The position numbers and the translations under genes are program-made. From Fretibacterium fastidiosum (lineage in GTDB: Bacteria; Synergistota; Synergistia; Synergistales; Aminobacteriaceae), in the NCBI RefSeq assembly GCF_964642095.1, contig NZ_OZ209244.1:2356001-2420000 (forward strand): a stretch of 64,000 bases of DNA, written 5' to 3'. Each line of letters begins with the position of its first letter. Within the stretch, counting starts at the first letter, position 1. Shown here one piece after another: positions 17,744 to 26,673 of the stretch. The notes beneath the pieces were generated by a model. It searched no databases and was not told the origin of the DNA. It saw only the letters and a list, made by a program, of their open reading frames with translations.

Positions 17744-18865
17744 TTAAAAGTAGTAGGGCCGCCTCGTGCCCTCGACGTAGACGCTCCCCACGAGGCCCAG
17801 CCCCATGAACAGGGAGAGGAGGGAGCTGCCCCCGTAGCTGAGAAAGGGCAACGGCAACCCCGTCACCGGCATCAGGCCGACGCTCATGCCGATGCTCTCG
17901 AACGTCTGAAACCAAATCCACGACACGACCCCTGCCGCGATCAGCTTGGCGCGTCGGTCCCGGCTCCTGAGCCCCGCGCCGACGATGCGGCAGAACAGGA
18001 CGGTGAAGAGCAGGAGGACGACGATGCCGCCCAGGAAGCCGAACTCCTCCGAGCTGACGCTGAAGATGAAGTCCGTGTGGGGCTCGGGAAGGAACCGCAG
18101 CTTGCTCTGCATCCCGAGCAGAAACCCCTTCCCCCAGAAGCCCCCCGACCCCACGGCGATGCGCGACTGGATCACGTTATATCCGGCGCCCAGCGGGTCC
18201 AGCATGGGGTCCAGGAACACCAACAGGCGCATCTTCTGGTACTCTTTCAGGCCCAGCCACAGGAAGGGGAGCATGAGGACGCCCGCTCCGCCGATGGCCA
18301 GGAAGTAGCGTATCGGAGCCCCCGCGGCGAAGATCATCCCGAAGGAGATCACGAGGTACACCAGCGCGCTGCCCGCGTCGGGCTGCATCAGGACCAGCAG
18401 CACCGCCGGCAGCATTGCGCCGACGCCTATCGCAAAGGTCCGAACCGAGAGGGGCGGATAGCGGCTGAGCACCTTCGACAGCATGAGGATCAGGGAGACC
18501 TTGGCGAACTCCGACGGCTGAAAGCGAAAGCCGCCGAGGGCCATCCAGCTGTGGGCGCCCTTCACCTTCGGCGCCAGGACGACCGTCGCCAGCAGCACGA
18601 AGAGCGTGAAGGCGTAGAGCGGATAGGCTACGTCCAGAAGGCGGTGGCAACCTATCGCGAGGATCGCGAGCATCGCCACAACGCTGAGGCCCAGGAAGCC
18701 GAACTGGCGCAGGGCAAAATCCCCCCCCCGCCCAAGGGGGCCCGCTGCAGCGCTGTAGATGCAGAGGATTCCCCAGAGGGTCAGCGTCAAGGCACAGGCC
18801 AAAAGGACCCGATCCATCGCGGCGGCGTCCTCTCTGAAGGACGAGATGCGCGGCGGCTCCATCAC
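17744..18865 (-). CDS. rodA: Rod-shape peptidoglycan glycosyltransferase RodA
   Basis: A 373-residue SEDS-family integral membrane protein (about ten helices) that polymerises lipid II for sidewall elongation with PBP2. LGGFRFQPSEFAKVSLILMLSK and PVTGLPLPFLSYGGSSL are the conserved SEDS loops. Synteny with mreBCD and PBP2 favours RodA over FtsW. The GTG at 18865 follows GGGAGGGG by nine bases; an ATG lies in the next codon. A G9 homopolymer (18721-18729 on the plus strand) falls inside the N-terminal coding region, in frame. Confidence 0.93.
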   Translation of the reverse strand: MMEPPRISSFREDAAAMDRVLLACALTLTLWGILCIYSAAAGPLGRGGDFALRQFGFLGLSVVAMLAILAIGCHRLLDVAYPLYAFTLFVLLATVVLAPKVKGAHSWMALGGFRFQPSEFAKVSLILMLSKVLSRYPPLSVRTFAIGVGAMLPAVLLVLMQPDAGSALVYLVISFGMIFAAGAPIRYFLAIGGAGVLMLPFLWLGLKEYQKMRLLVFLDPMLDPLGAGYNVIQSRIAVGSGGFWGKGFLLGMQSKLRFLPEPHTDFIFSVSSEEFGFLGGIVVLLLFTVLFCRIVGAGLRSRDRRAKLIAAGVVSWIWFQTFESIGMSVGLMPVTGLPLPFLSYGGSSLLSLFMGLGLVGSVYVEGTRRPYYF

Positions 18866-18897
18866 CCTCGTTCACCCCTCCCGCCCGGCGCGGGCGC

Positions 18898-19233
18898 TCA
18901 GCGGTCCCTCTCCCGCCGTCGCCCGCCCGCGGGCTTCTCGCGATGGCGCGGCTCCTCAAAGGACTCCCCGCTGCTCCCCCGCTTGATCCTCAGGACGGGG
19001 ATGTTCGCCACCAGGGCGACCTCCTGCTCGTCGTGGTCCAGGTCGATTTCGATCTTGCTGAGGTCGATGTCCATGTACTTCGTCAGGACGCCGATCATCT
19101 CGTTGCGCAGTTCCTCGAGCAGCTGCGGCGAGATGTCGGTCCTGTCGTGTATCAAAACGATGCGCAGCCTGTCGCTGGCCTTTCGGCCCGACCGGTCGGC
19201 TCCACCGCCAAAGATTTTCCGTAAAAAGTCCAC
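18898..19233 (-). CDS. minE: Cell division topological specificity factor MinE
   Basis: A 111-residue protein with the MinE layout. It has an amphipathic membrane-targeting N-terminus (MDFLRKIFGG), the MinD-contact strand containing RLRIVLIHDR, then the topological domain (LLEELRNEMIGVLTKYM to VALVANIPVL). MinE stimulates MinD ATPase to drive pole-to-pole oscillation. The C-terminal tail of about 25 residues is Arg-rich (GGRRRERDR) and longer than in E. coli. GTG start with AGGGGAGAG upstream. It is separated from minD by an unusual 265-bp non-coding spacer. Confidence 0.92.
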   Translation of the reverse strand: MDFLRKIFGGGADRSGRKASDRLRIVLIHDRTDISPQLLEELRNEMIGVLTKYMDIDLSKIEIDLDHDEQEVALVANIPVLRIKRGSSGESFEEPRHREKPAGGRRRERDR

Positions 19234-19498
19234 TGCTATCTCTCCCCTGTCCGTGACTCCATGTTCAGCCGTAACGTCCCCGTGCTTAACGCCTGAGACG
19301 GAAATTCCCTCCTCGGCAGGGACGGCACATCGACCCTCAAGGGCCCTGTGCTCCGCAGGCGTCAGTTCCCATGCGAAGCGAACGTTTTTTTGAAAACTTC
19401 GTCGTCCGTCTCCCGACCCGTCGGACCTGTGAGGGGCTTTCGGCCTTCATTTCCTGCCGAGGCAGGCCGTTCGCTCGACGCAGCGATCCTTCTGCGGG
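19234..19498. other. Long non-coding minD-minE spacer with an inverted repeat
   Basis: No credible ORF or ribosome site is seen in this 265-bp spacer apart from the minE site. It holds a separated inverted repeat, CCTCGGCAGG at about 19311-19320 and CCTGCCGAGG at about 19462-19471. The segments around the arms (ACGGAAATTCC and TTTCCTG) are also loosely complementary, so a long stem or a decayed repeat element is possible. minD and minE are normally adjacent or overlapping. Confidence 0.45.
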
Positions 19499-20302
19499 CT
19501 AACGTCGCCTAAACAGGTTCTTAAACCAGCGGAATATGCCGTGGGAAGCGTAGGCATCAAGGTCCATCAGCGGCACCTCCTGCCCCATGAGGCGTTGGGC
19601 GATGTTCAGGTAGGCCTGGGCTGCGGGGGACTCCGGGGACAGCGTCATCGGCTCGCCGTTGTTGGTGGCGCGGATGACGCACTCGTCCTCCGGGACGATT
19701 CCGATCAGCTTAATGGAGAGGACGTCCAGGATGTCCTCCTGTGCCAGCATGTCGCCATCCTGGACCATCGTGGGCCGGAGGCGGTTGATGATCAGACGGA
19801 TCGGGGCCTTTCCCATGGACTCCAACATGCCGATGATGCGGTCCGCGTCCCTCACCGCCGGAATCTCCGGCGTCGTGACCACGAGGGCCTCGTCGGCCCC
19901 GGCCGCCGCGTTCTTGAACCCACCCTCGATGCCGGCGGGACAGTCCAGGAAGATGAAGTCGAAGTTCGGCCGCAGCTGGCTGCAAAGCTCTATCATCTGT
20001 TCGGGGCTCACCGCGTCCTTCGTGCGAGTCTGGGCGGCGGCCAGCAGGAACAGGTTTGGCACTCGCTTGTCCCTGATCAGGGCCTGCTTTAAGGTGCAGT
20101 TCTTTTCGATGACGTCGATGAAGTTATAGACCACCCTGTTCTCGAGGCCCATAATGACGTCCAGGTTGCGCAGCCCCACGTCCGCATCGACCGCTACGAC
20201 CTTCTTGCCGAACTTGGCCAGGGCCGCCGCGATGTTCGCGGTCGAGGTCGTCTTTCCCACCCCTCCCTTTCCGGAGGTCGTGACAATAACCCGAGCTCCC
20301 AA
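19499..20302 (-). CDS. minD: Septum site-determining ATPase MinD
   Basis: A 267-residue deviant-Walker ATPase (KGGVGKTT at about residues 11-18) that dimerises on the membrane with ATP and recruits MinC. The ParA/MinD switch region (DADVGLRNLDVIMGLE) is intact. The last residues HGIFRWFKNLFRRR form the amphipathic membrane-targeting helix. TTG start with a GGAGGG site seven bases upstream. A solo repeat end (20339-20357) lies 36 bp before the start. Confidence 0.95.
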   Translation of the reverse strand: MGARVIVTTSGKGGVGKTTSTANIAAALAKFGKKVVAVDADVGLRNLDVIMGLENRVVYNFIDVIEKNCTLKQALIRDKRVPNLFLLAAAQTRTKDAVSPEQMIELCSQLRPNFDFIFLDCPAGIEGGFKNAAAGADEALVVTTPEIPAVRDADRIIGMLESMGKAPIRLIINRLRPTMVQDGDMLAQEDILDVLSIKLIGIVPEDECVIRATNNGEPMTLSPESPAAQAYLNIAQRLMGQEVPLMDLDAYASHGIFRWFKNLFRRR

Positions 20303-20338
20303 TAGAAACCCTCCATTCGCTGAAAAAGCATACGCTCA

Positions 20339-20378
20339 TTAGGAAAGCGCTGATTGACTTTCGTAAAAATCGCTGAAA
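20339..20378. repeat. Single end of the AAGGAAGCGCTGATTAA repeat family
   Basis: TTAGGAAAGCGCTGATTGA (20339-20357) matches the terminal repeat seen at 2993 and 63576, and the following CTTTCGTAAAAATCGCTGAAAA resembles the adjoining block of those copies. I find no matching inverted end within the 193-bp minC-minD gap, so this is a solo or decayed copy. Confidence 0.55.
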
Positions 20379-20495
20379 ACGGTTTGCCGACCGTCCCCGA
20401 TGCCAGCCTCTCCGGCCTGTGCTGCGAACTGCGCCGGCGCCATTCTAATCTCTAAGCTGCCCGAAGAAGAAGGGCCATTCGGAGGAATCCTGCTC

Positions 20496-21302
20496 TCACG
20501 GCTCCGCTGCGCCGCTCAGAAACTCGTTCTCGCGGACGATGGGCTCCCCGTCCTCGATGACGATCAGAACCGGCTTCTGCCATCCGGCGGTGGAGGGGTC
20601 CGCGTAGCACAGCTTATGCCCCAGGCGCACCTGCTGCGCCTCGAAGGACCCGGCCATGACGAAGACGTCCTCGCGGCCTCCGCGGCCCGCGTGGACCAGC
20701 CCTTTCAGCTTTCCAGACACGATGACGCTTCCGCCGGCGGATATCTCGGCGCCGGAGTTCAGATGTCCCCACAGCACCACGTCCCCCTCGGCCTCCACCA
20801 CCTGGCCGGATCGCATAGAATTATACACAATCCTCACCCTGGGCGGTCCCCACTCCTTCGCCGTCCTGTGCGCCTCCGGCTGAGGGGTGGGGGCGACGAC
20901 CGGCTCCGCCACCGCAAAGCCCGATCTGCGAAACAGCTGCAGCGACTCCTCGTTATCGGAGAGCCAGGCCAGGACGCGGAACCCCTTGCCCCACACGACC
21001 TCCTGCAGGAGCCGAAGGAGAAGCCGCTCCGAACACGCCCTGGACTGAAAGTCGAGGGCGATCCCCTCCGAGTCCGGAAGCTGGTACGCCTGGGGCGGGA
21101 TGCGGGACAGGAGCTCCAGGAGCGTCTCCTCGGACGAGGAGACGGGCAGGGAGATGCGAATGCCGTAGCGCGTCCCCGCCATCCGGATCTGAGCGCCGGA
21201 TCCCCGGCTGAGGGCCTCCAAACCCGACGAATGGCCTTCGGGGAGCTCCCCGAAGGGGGGATTGTCTTGAACGTCATCGTCATGCTTATGGGACATCGTC
21301 AC
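20496..21302 (-). CDS. minC: Septum site-determining protein MinC
   Basis: A 268-residue FtsZ antagonist. The C-terminal half (about 145-245) is the right-handed beta-helix MinC_C domain with repeated hydrophobic rungs (VVEAEGDVVLWGHLNSGAEI, GGSVIVSGKLKGLVHAG), which binds MinD and dimerises. The N-terminal half is more divergent, with a Pro/Ala-rich linker around 120-140 (VVAPTPQPEAH). It follows the PBP2 gene with a one-base gap and precedes minD, so it is probably on the mre/mrd transcript. Confidence 0.9.
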   Translation of the reverse strand: MTMSHKHDDDVQDNPPFGELPEGHSSGLEALSRGSGAQIRMAGTRYGIRISLPVSSSEETLLELLSRIPPQAYQLPDSEGIALDFQSRACSERLLLRLLQEVVWGKGFRVLAWLSDNEESLQLFRRSGFAVAEPVVAPTPQPEAHRTAKEWGPPRVRIVYNSMRSGQVVEAEGDVVLWGHLNSGAEISAGGSVIVSGKLKGLVHAGRGGREDVFVMAGSFEAQQVRLGHKLCYADPSTAGWQKPVLIVIEDGEPIVRENEFLSGAAEP

Positions 21303-21303
21303 C

Positions 21304-23055
21304 CTACTCTTTCTTTTCCCCTTCAGTCGAAGCGTGGCTCAACATGTGGGCCAGGAGCTCGCCCACGATGGGCGAAGTCACGCTGCTTCCGTGCTTTCCG
21401 GCCTCGACGATGGCCACCACCACGTACCGTGGCGCCTCCGCCGGCGCATAGCCCGCGAAGAGCGCGTGGTCGTCCCCGTGGGCGTTCTGAGCCGTCCCCG
21501 TTTTGCCGGCGACGGTCACCCCAAACTTCCCGGCGCGAGCTCCTGTCCCGCGCTGCACCACGTAGTCCAGCCCCTGCTGCACGAGGGCCACCTTGGCCGG
21601 TGTGAGGTGCAGATCGACGGGTGGCCTGTAGCTCAGGTTAGAGAGGTGTGGCGTCACCAACCTGCCCCCGTTCGCTATCGCCGCATAGACCCGCGCGATC
21701 TGAAGGGGCGTCATGAGAAGGTACCCCTGCCCGATGGAATAGTTCACGGTATCCCCCTGATACCAGTTCTCCTTAAAGCGCCTTCGCTTCCAGTCGGGCC
21801 CCGCGATGACGCCGGCGCTCTCCCCCGGAAGGTCGATTCCCGTCGGCTCCCCAAGACGGAAACGACGGGCCCACTTGAGGATGCGGTCTATCCCCATCCG
21901 TATGCCGACCTGGTAGAAGTAGACGTCACAGGAGTGCTGGAGGGCCGTCAACACGTTCATGGAGCCGTGCCCGCTGCGCCTCCAGCAGCGGAAGGTGTGG
22001 GAGGCCAGCCTGATGGCCCCGCTGCAGGAGAAGGAGGTGGAGCTCGTAATGACGTCCTCTTCGAGGGCCGCCAGGGACATGAACGCCTTGAAGGTCGAGG
22101 CGGGAGGGTAGACCCCGGAGATGCAGCGATCGAGCATTGGCCTGTTGGGGTCCCGAACGATAGCGTTCCACTCCCTCCCGGAGACCCCCCAGGCGAGGGG
22201 GTTGTTGTCGTAGGTCGGGGAGGAGGCCAGCGCAAGGATCGCGCCGGTCTTCACGTCCATCGCGACGATGGCCCCCTTGTAGTTCTTCAGGAGCTCGACG
22301 GCCAGCTTCTGCACCCCCATGTCCAGGGTGAGGTGCAGGTCCGTCCCCTTCGCCGCGGGACGGGAGTCCAGGACGCGCACCTTGCGCCCCCGCGCGTCCA
22401 CCTCCAGCGCCTCCTCCCCCGCCTCCCCGCGGAGCTCGGCCTCATAGGCGCGCTCGATGCCGGACTTCCCGATCAGGTCTCCCCCGTAGTAGTCGTTTCC
22501 GGAGCTCGCCTTGAGCTCCTCCTCCGAAATCTCCCCGACGTAGCCCAGGACGTTGGCGGCCATCGCCCCTGCGGGGTACGTTCGGCGCCACACGGAGAGG
22601 GGAAAGAGCTCGTGGGGGAAGTCCGTGTCCGCCACCAGGTCCGCCATCTGGGGCATCGTCAGGTTGGAAACGAGTTTCATCACCCGATAGGGGGCCAACC
22701 GCTGCTGTTTGATCGTCCGCGCCAGGTCCTCCGACGTCATGGGGATCCCGTGGCGCAGGAGCACCGCACTGAGCTTCTCTAGCTTCTCCGGAGTGTCCAG
22801 GTCCAGCGGATAGCCCATGACGTTGAACGTCGTCTCGTTCACCGCCAGGGGAACCCCGTGCCGGTCGAAGATCTCGCCCCGTGGGGCGGCAAAGCGGATC
22901 AGCCGCAGGCGGTTGTTGTACGCCAGCCGCACGTACTTGTCCCCCTGAAAGATCTGGCAGAAATAAAGCCCTCCCAGGAGGACAAGAAGCGACCCCAGGA
23001 CGCCCCCCAGAAGAAGCTTCAGGCGATCGTCCAGCAGGTCGCGGATCTCAGGCAT
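21304..23055 (-). CDS. mrdA: Penicillin-binding protein 2 (elongation transpeptidase)
   Basis: A 583-residue class B PBP that cross-links peptidoglycan in the elongasome with RodA. One N-terminal membrane helix (about 12-33), the dimerisation/pedestal domain (APRGEIFDRHGVPLA), then the transpeptidase with catalytic S320 in STFK, second motif SCD (SCDVYFYQVG) and third motif KTG (AGKTGTAQ). It overlaps the mreD end by eight bases. Being periplasmic and acylated by beta-lactams is family knowledge. Confidence 0.94.
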   Translation of the reverse strand: MPEIRDLLDDRLKLLLGGVLGSLLVLLGGLYFCQIFQGDKYVRLAYNNRLRLIRFAAPRGEIFDRHGVPLAVNETTFNVMGYPLDLDTPEKLEKLSAVLLRHGIPMTSEDLARTIKQQRLAPYRVMKLVSNLTMPQMADLVADTDFPHELFPLSVWRRTYPAGAMAANVLGYVGEISEEELKASSGNDYYGGDLIGKSGIERAYEAELRGEAGEEALEVDARGRKVRVLDSRPAAKGTDLHLTLDMGVQKLAVELLKNYKGAIVAMDVKTGAILALASSPTYDNNPLAWGVSGREWNAIVRDPNRPMLDRCISGVYPPASTFKAFMSLAALEEDVITSSTSFSCSGAIRLASHTFRCWRRSGHGSMNVLTALQHSCDVYFYQVGIRMGIDRILKWARRFRLGEPTGIDLPGESAGVIAGPDWKRRRFKENWYQGDTVNYSIGQGYLLMTPLQIARVYAAIANGGRLVTPHLSNLSYRPPVDLHLTPAKVALVQQGLDYVVQRGTGARAGKFGVTVAGKTGTAQNAHGDDHALFAGYAPAEAPRYVVVAIVEAGKHGSSVTSPIVGELLAHMLSHASTEGEKKE

Positions 23056-23509
23056 GGAGGCTCCTCATGTGCTTCGAGTAAAGGTGCAGGCACAGGAGAA
23101 GCGCGGGGAGGGAGCAGAGCTGCTGCACCAGGAAGAACCCTCCGCTCACGCCGCCGCCCACGATCAGCACCGGGATGAGTGGCGGGATCACCAGGGACGC
23201 CTCCAGCAGGAGGAAGGCCACGAACATCGTGCGCCCCTGAGACGGAATGGCGCTCCACATCCAGAGGACCAGCATCACCACCGCGACGTATCCCAGCGTG
23301 AAAAATCCGGGGATTCCGACCCACCTCAGGTCCCACAGCAGGCCGCCCACGAAAGCGGTCCAGATGGCCCACAGGCGCTCCTCCCCCTCCTTCAGCGTGA
23401 GGAGACGGTAGACCACCCCCAGCAGGAAGAGCTCCGGGGCCTGCGTCACGCGCAGCAAAAGCACCTCTATGAGGTCCTGAAACAGCCACAGGCCCACGAA
23501 CTCCATCAT
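23048..23509 (-). CDS. mreD: Rod shape-determining membrane protein MreD
   Basis: A 153-residue polytopic membrane protein with about five hydrophobic helices, including LWDLRWVGIPGFFTLGYVAV, which resembles the conserved MreD helix-loop. Sequence conservation in this family is low; position between mreC and PBP2 supports the call. The ATG start overlaps the mreC stop (ATGA), so translation is coupled. Confidence 0.82.
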   Translation of the reverse strand: MMEFVGLWLFQDLIEVLLLRVTQAPELFLLGVVYRLLTLKEGEERLWAIWTAFVGGLLWDLRWVGIPGFFTLGYVAVVMLVLWMWSAIPSQGRTMFVAFLLLEASLVIPPLIPVLIVGGGVSGGFFLVQQLCSLPALLLCLHLYSKHMRSLHA

Positions 23510-24306
23510 CGGGACGCCCCCTCAGGCCCTACCAGCAGGGACACGCTGTAGAGCTTTGAGAAATCCGCGCCCGGAGCGATGCGGTACGTGGCGTAGCCGT
23601 CTGGGGTCGTCTCCAGCTCCTCGGCGATGACCCCGATGGGCAGCCCCGGCGGAAGCTGTTCGCCGATCAAGGCCGTGCTGACCTTCATCCCCTTCATGGA
23701 GCCCCGTCCCGCCGGGATGTAGTTCAGGAAGACGGACCCGCTGCCGTTTCCCATGACGACCCCCAACTCCCTCGTCTCCTCCACCACGACGGGGATCATC
23801 AGCGACGGCGAGGTGAGGAGCTCCACCCACGAGGACAGGAGCGACACGGAGCTGATGCGCCCCGCGAGGTAGCCGTTATGAAATACGGGCAGTCCAACGA
23901 TGACGCCGTCCCCCTCTCCCTTGTCGATACGGATCTCGTTCCACCAGGACATGGGCGCGCGAAGCGTTATCCTGGCCACGTCCTTCCTGGCCTCCAACGC
24001 GCTCAGCTCGACGCGGATGCGCTCGTTTGCCAGGGTGGCGTTCAGGACGCGAAGCTCCGCGTTCTCGCCCCGCAGCGCCTCGATCTCCGCCTGTATGGCG
24101 CTTCGGCTGCGGCCCCAGCTCAGCCAGTCGCGTATCGTCTCCCGCAGGAGGACCGCTGGATACTCCGGGATGCTCAACATCCCGCTCAAAAGGTCCGCTG
24201 CGGTCTTCGATATCCCCAGGCTCGCGCCGACCCCCAGGAGGAAGAGCCCCAGGATGAGGGCCGTCAGGCCGTGGGCCCTCTCCCGGACCTGGCGTCGGTC
24301 AAGCAT
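23506..24306 (-). CDS. mreC: Rod shape-determining protein MreC
   Basis: A 266-residue bitopic protein. An N-terminal membrane helix (about 12-32) is followed by a short coiled coil (SRSAIQAEIEALRGENAELRV is the start, about 70-100) and a beta-rich periplasmic domain (GEGDGVIVGLPVFHNGYLAG, LINYIPAGRG-like loops). MreC activates PBP2/RodA from the periplasm. The order mreB-mreC-mreD-PBP2 is the canonical one. Confidence 0.92.
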   Translation of the reverse strand: MLDRRQVRERAHGLTALILGLFLLGVGASLGISKTAADLLSGMLSIPEYPAVLLRETIRDWLSWGRSRSAIQAEIEALRGENAELRVLNATLANERIRVELSALEARKDVARITLRAPMSWWNEIRIDKGEGDGVIVGLPVFHNGYLAGRISSVSLLSSWVELLTSPSLMIPVVVEETRELGVVMGNGSGSVFLNYIPAGRGSMKGMKVSTALIGEQLPPGLPIGVIAEELETTPDGYATYRIAPGADFSKLYSVSLLVGPEGASR

Positions 24307-24394
24307 GGGGACGCCTCACGGCACGGCGAAGACGCGGGACGCGCCCCGGCAGCCCCCTCGGAACCGTTCCCTGGTGCGGCGCCAAATTCGGCAT

Positions 24395-25450
24395 TCAGCG
24401 CGAACCGCGCTCGACGGACATCAGGACGCGCCGCATCGTCCCCAGGTTGTCCAGTATCTTCCCAACGCCCAGGGCCACAGAGAAAAGGGGCTCCTCCGCC
24501 ACGATCACCGGCGTGTTGATCGTCCGTGACAGCCGTTCGGCAAAGCCGCGCATCAGAGCGACCCCGCCCGACAGGACGATGCCGCGGTCCACGATGTCCT
24601 TGGCCAGTTCCGGGGGCGTCTTTTCAAGCGCCACCTTCACCATGTCCTCGATGCTCAGGAAGATCGGCTCCAGGGCCTCCCGGACCTCCAACGAGGACAC
24701 CATGTCGCTCTTGGGCAGGCCGTCCGAGAGGTCCCGCCCCTTCACGGACATCTCGAGTTCCGGGGACAGGGGAAGCGCGGAGCCGATCGTGTTCTTGACC
24801 TCCTCCGCCGTCGTCTCCCCGATGAGCAGGGCGTAGCGCTGGCGGATCATCGCGATGATGGCGTTGTCCATCGTCCGGCCCGCCGTGCGCAGGGAGCTGG
24901 TCACGACGATGCCTCCGAGGGAGATGACGGAGACCTCGCTGGTCCCGCCGCCGATGTCGATGATCATGCAGCCGTTGGGCCTGTCGATGGGAAGGCCAAC
25001 GCCGAGGGCCGCGGAGATGGGCTCCTCCACGACGTAGGCCTCGCTCGCCCCGGCCCCCAGCGTCGCGTCGACCACCGCCTTGCGCTCCACCTCCGTCACC
25101 TCCGCGGGGACGGAGATGACCACGCGCGGATGCACCATGAAGGACCCGCTGCCGCCGGCCCTTCGCAGGCAGTAGCGGATCAGCTCCTCCGTCATGTCGA
25201 AGTTCGCGATGACGCCGTCCTGGAGGGGCCAGATCGCCTCCACGCCGCCGGGCGTCTTCCCGGACATCGCCTTGGCCTCCCGCCCGACGGCAATGACCTC
25301 GAGCCCGCCGCCCCGCGGCAGCTTGCGAATGGCCACCGTCGAGGGCTCGCTGAGCACGATCCCTTTATCCTTGACGTACACCACGATGTTGGCGGAGCCG
25401 AGGTCGATCCCAACATCCAGCCCCAAAACACCGGATAGGTACTTGAACAT
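24395..25450 (-). CDS. mreB: Rod shape-determining actin homologue MreB
   Basis: A 351-residue actin-fold ATPase forming membrane-associated filaments that position the elongasome. Phosphate-1 loop GIDLGSANIVVYVK, conserved VISVPAEVTEVERKAV, phosphate-2 MIIDIGGGTSEVSVISLGG, and adenosine motif VLSGGVALMRGF are all present. A basal family trait is the short amphipathic N-terminus (MFKYLSGVLG). It is the first gene of the shape cluster, with a weak GATGAAGAAG site. Confidence 0.95.
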   Translation of the reverse strand: MFKYLSGVLGLDVGIDLGSANIVVYVKDKGIVLSEPSTVAIRKLPRGGGLEVIAVGREAKAMSGKTPGGVEAIWPLQDGVIANFDMTEELIRYCLRRAGGSGSFMVHPRVVISVPAEVTEVERKAVVDATLGAGASEAYVVEEPISAALGVGLPIDRPNGCMIIDIGGGTSEVSVISLGGIVVTSSLRTAGRTMDNAIIAMIRQRYALLIGETTAEEVKNTIGSALPLSPELEMSVKGRDLSDGLPKSDMVSSLEVREALEPIFLSIEDMVKVALEKTPPELAKDIVDRGIVLSGGVALMRGFAERLSRTINTPVIVAEEPLFSVALGVGKILDNLGTMRRVLMSVERGSR

Positions 25451-25529
25451 GCTTCTTCATCACCCGCAGTTTCAAACTCAAAGGGCCCCCTGCCGATGCG
25501 CAGGCGGGCTTTCAACACCAGGGCGTCTT

Positions 25530-26174
25530 CTAAGACTGCACGGGCCAGAAGGGGTTGTGCGCCCTCTCCTTGCCGATATTCGTCTCCGGCCCGTGCCCGG
25601 GCAGGACGCGAAGGTCGTCCGGCAGCTTCGCCAGCCGCAGGAGAGAAGCGTTCAGCTTCGCCTCGTCGCCGCCGTCGAGGTCCGTGCGCCCCACGCTGTG
25701 GGCGAAGAGCGTGTCGCCGGAGGTCAGCACCTTCTCGTCCCCCTCCGCAATAAGATAACACACGCCGCCCTCGGTGTGCCCCGGCGTCTCCATGACCTGG
25801 ACCTCGATTTTTCCAACCCTCAGGGTCTGTCCCTCCACGACCTCCTGAAAGTCGGTGATGGGGTCGCAGTGGATCCGAAGCGCGGTCTGAAGCGATTCCG
25901 GAGGATTGCGCAGGATGCGGGCGTCGCCGCGCCCCACGTAGACCTCCGACCCCACGAGGGGCACGAGGTCCCGGACCCCGGCGATGTGGTCTAGGTGTCC
26001 GTGGGTCAGGAGGACCTTCCGCAGTTTCAGGCCGTGGACCTTGACGAACTTCAGCACCTCCGAGGCGTCGCCGCCCGGGTCGATGAAGAAGGCCTCGCCG
26101 TCCTCGTCCCAGAAAAGATAGCCGTTCGTCCACAACGCCCCCAGAGGGAAACGCTTGTATTGCATCTTGAGCAC
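25530..26174 (-). CDS. MBL-fold metallo-hydrolase (glyoxalase II-like)
   Basis: A 214-residue metallo-beta-lactamase-fold hydrolase with a complete metal site: THGHLDH (HxHxDH, about residues 58-64), METPGHTEG, TSGDTLFAHSVGR and the C-terminal LPGHGPET. Relatives are hydroxyacylglutathione hydrolase-like thioesterases. The short form without the GloB C-terminal domain leaves the substrate undefined. It lies between dtd and mreB on the same strand, with 44- and 79-bp gaps. Confidence 0.85.
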   Translation of the reverse strand: MLKMQYKRFPLGALWTNGYLFWDEDGEAFFIDPGGDASEVLKFVKVHGLKLRKVLLTHGHLDHIAGVRDLVPLVGSEVYVGRGDARILRNPPESLQTALRIHCDPITDFQEVVEGQTLRVGKIEVQVMETPGHTEGGVCYLIAEGDEKVLTSGDTLFAHSVGRTDLDGGDEAKLNASLLRLAKLPDDLRVLPGHGPETNIGKERAHNPFWPVQS

Positions 26175-26218
26175 AGCCTCCCGTTCAAAACAGCGCGGAG
26201 TTCGTCTTCCCGCCCCGG

Positions 26219-26668
26219 TTACCTTCTGTCCGCAGTGTCGAGGAAGAGCGTGACGGGGCCGTCGTTGAGGATATCCACCTCCATGTGCGTCTGGAAGACC
26301 CCGCAGCCCGTCTCCACGCCCTGGGCCCTGACCCGCTCGACAAAGTATTCGTAGAGCTCCCGGCCCTTCTCCGCCCCCGCCGCCCCCACGAAGGAGGGAC
26401 GCCGCCCCTTGCGGCAGTCGCCGTAAAGCGTGAACTGGGAGACCAGGAGGGCAGCGCCGCCCACGTCCAGCAGGGAGAGGTTCATCCGGCCCTCCGCGTC
26501 CTCAAAGATCCTGAGGTTCACGAGCTTCTCAGCCAGCCAGTCCGCGTCGGCCTGCGCGTCCTCGGCCCCCACCCCAAGGAGGACGCAAACGCCCCTTCCG
26601 ATCCGGGCCGCCTCAACTCCGCCCACGGAAACCGCCGCCCTCGAAACCCTCTGAACGACCATGCGCAT
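26219..26668 (-). CDS. dtd: D-aminoacyl-tRNA deacylase Dtd
   Basis: A 149-residue deacylase that frees D-amino acids (and misloaded glycine) from tRNA. MRMVVQRVSRAAVSV, LLVSQFTLYGDCRKGRRPSF and the C-terminal NDGPVTLFLDT are family signatures; the cross-subunit Gly-Pro motif is NDGPVT. ATG 26668 lies six bases after the relA stop, with AGAGG between. The frame is continuous with the frameshifted relA frame, which can mislead gene callers into predicting one fused 957-residue protein. Confidence 0.93.
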   Translation of the reverse strand: MRMVVQRVSRAAVSVGGVEAARIGRGVCVLLGVGAEDAQADADWLAEKLVNLRIFEDAEGRMNLSLLDVGGAALLVSQFTLYGDCRKGRRPSFVGAAGAEKGRELYEYFVERVRAQGVETGCGVFQTHMEVDILNDGPVTLFLDTADRR

Positions 26669-26673
26669 GGCCT

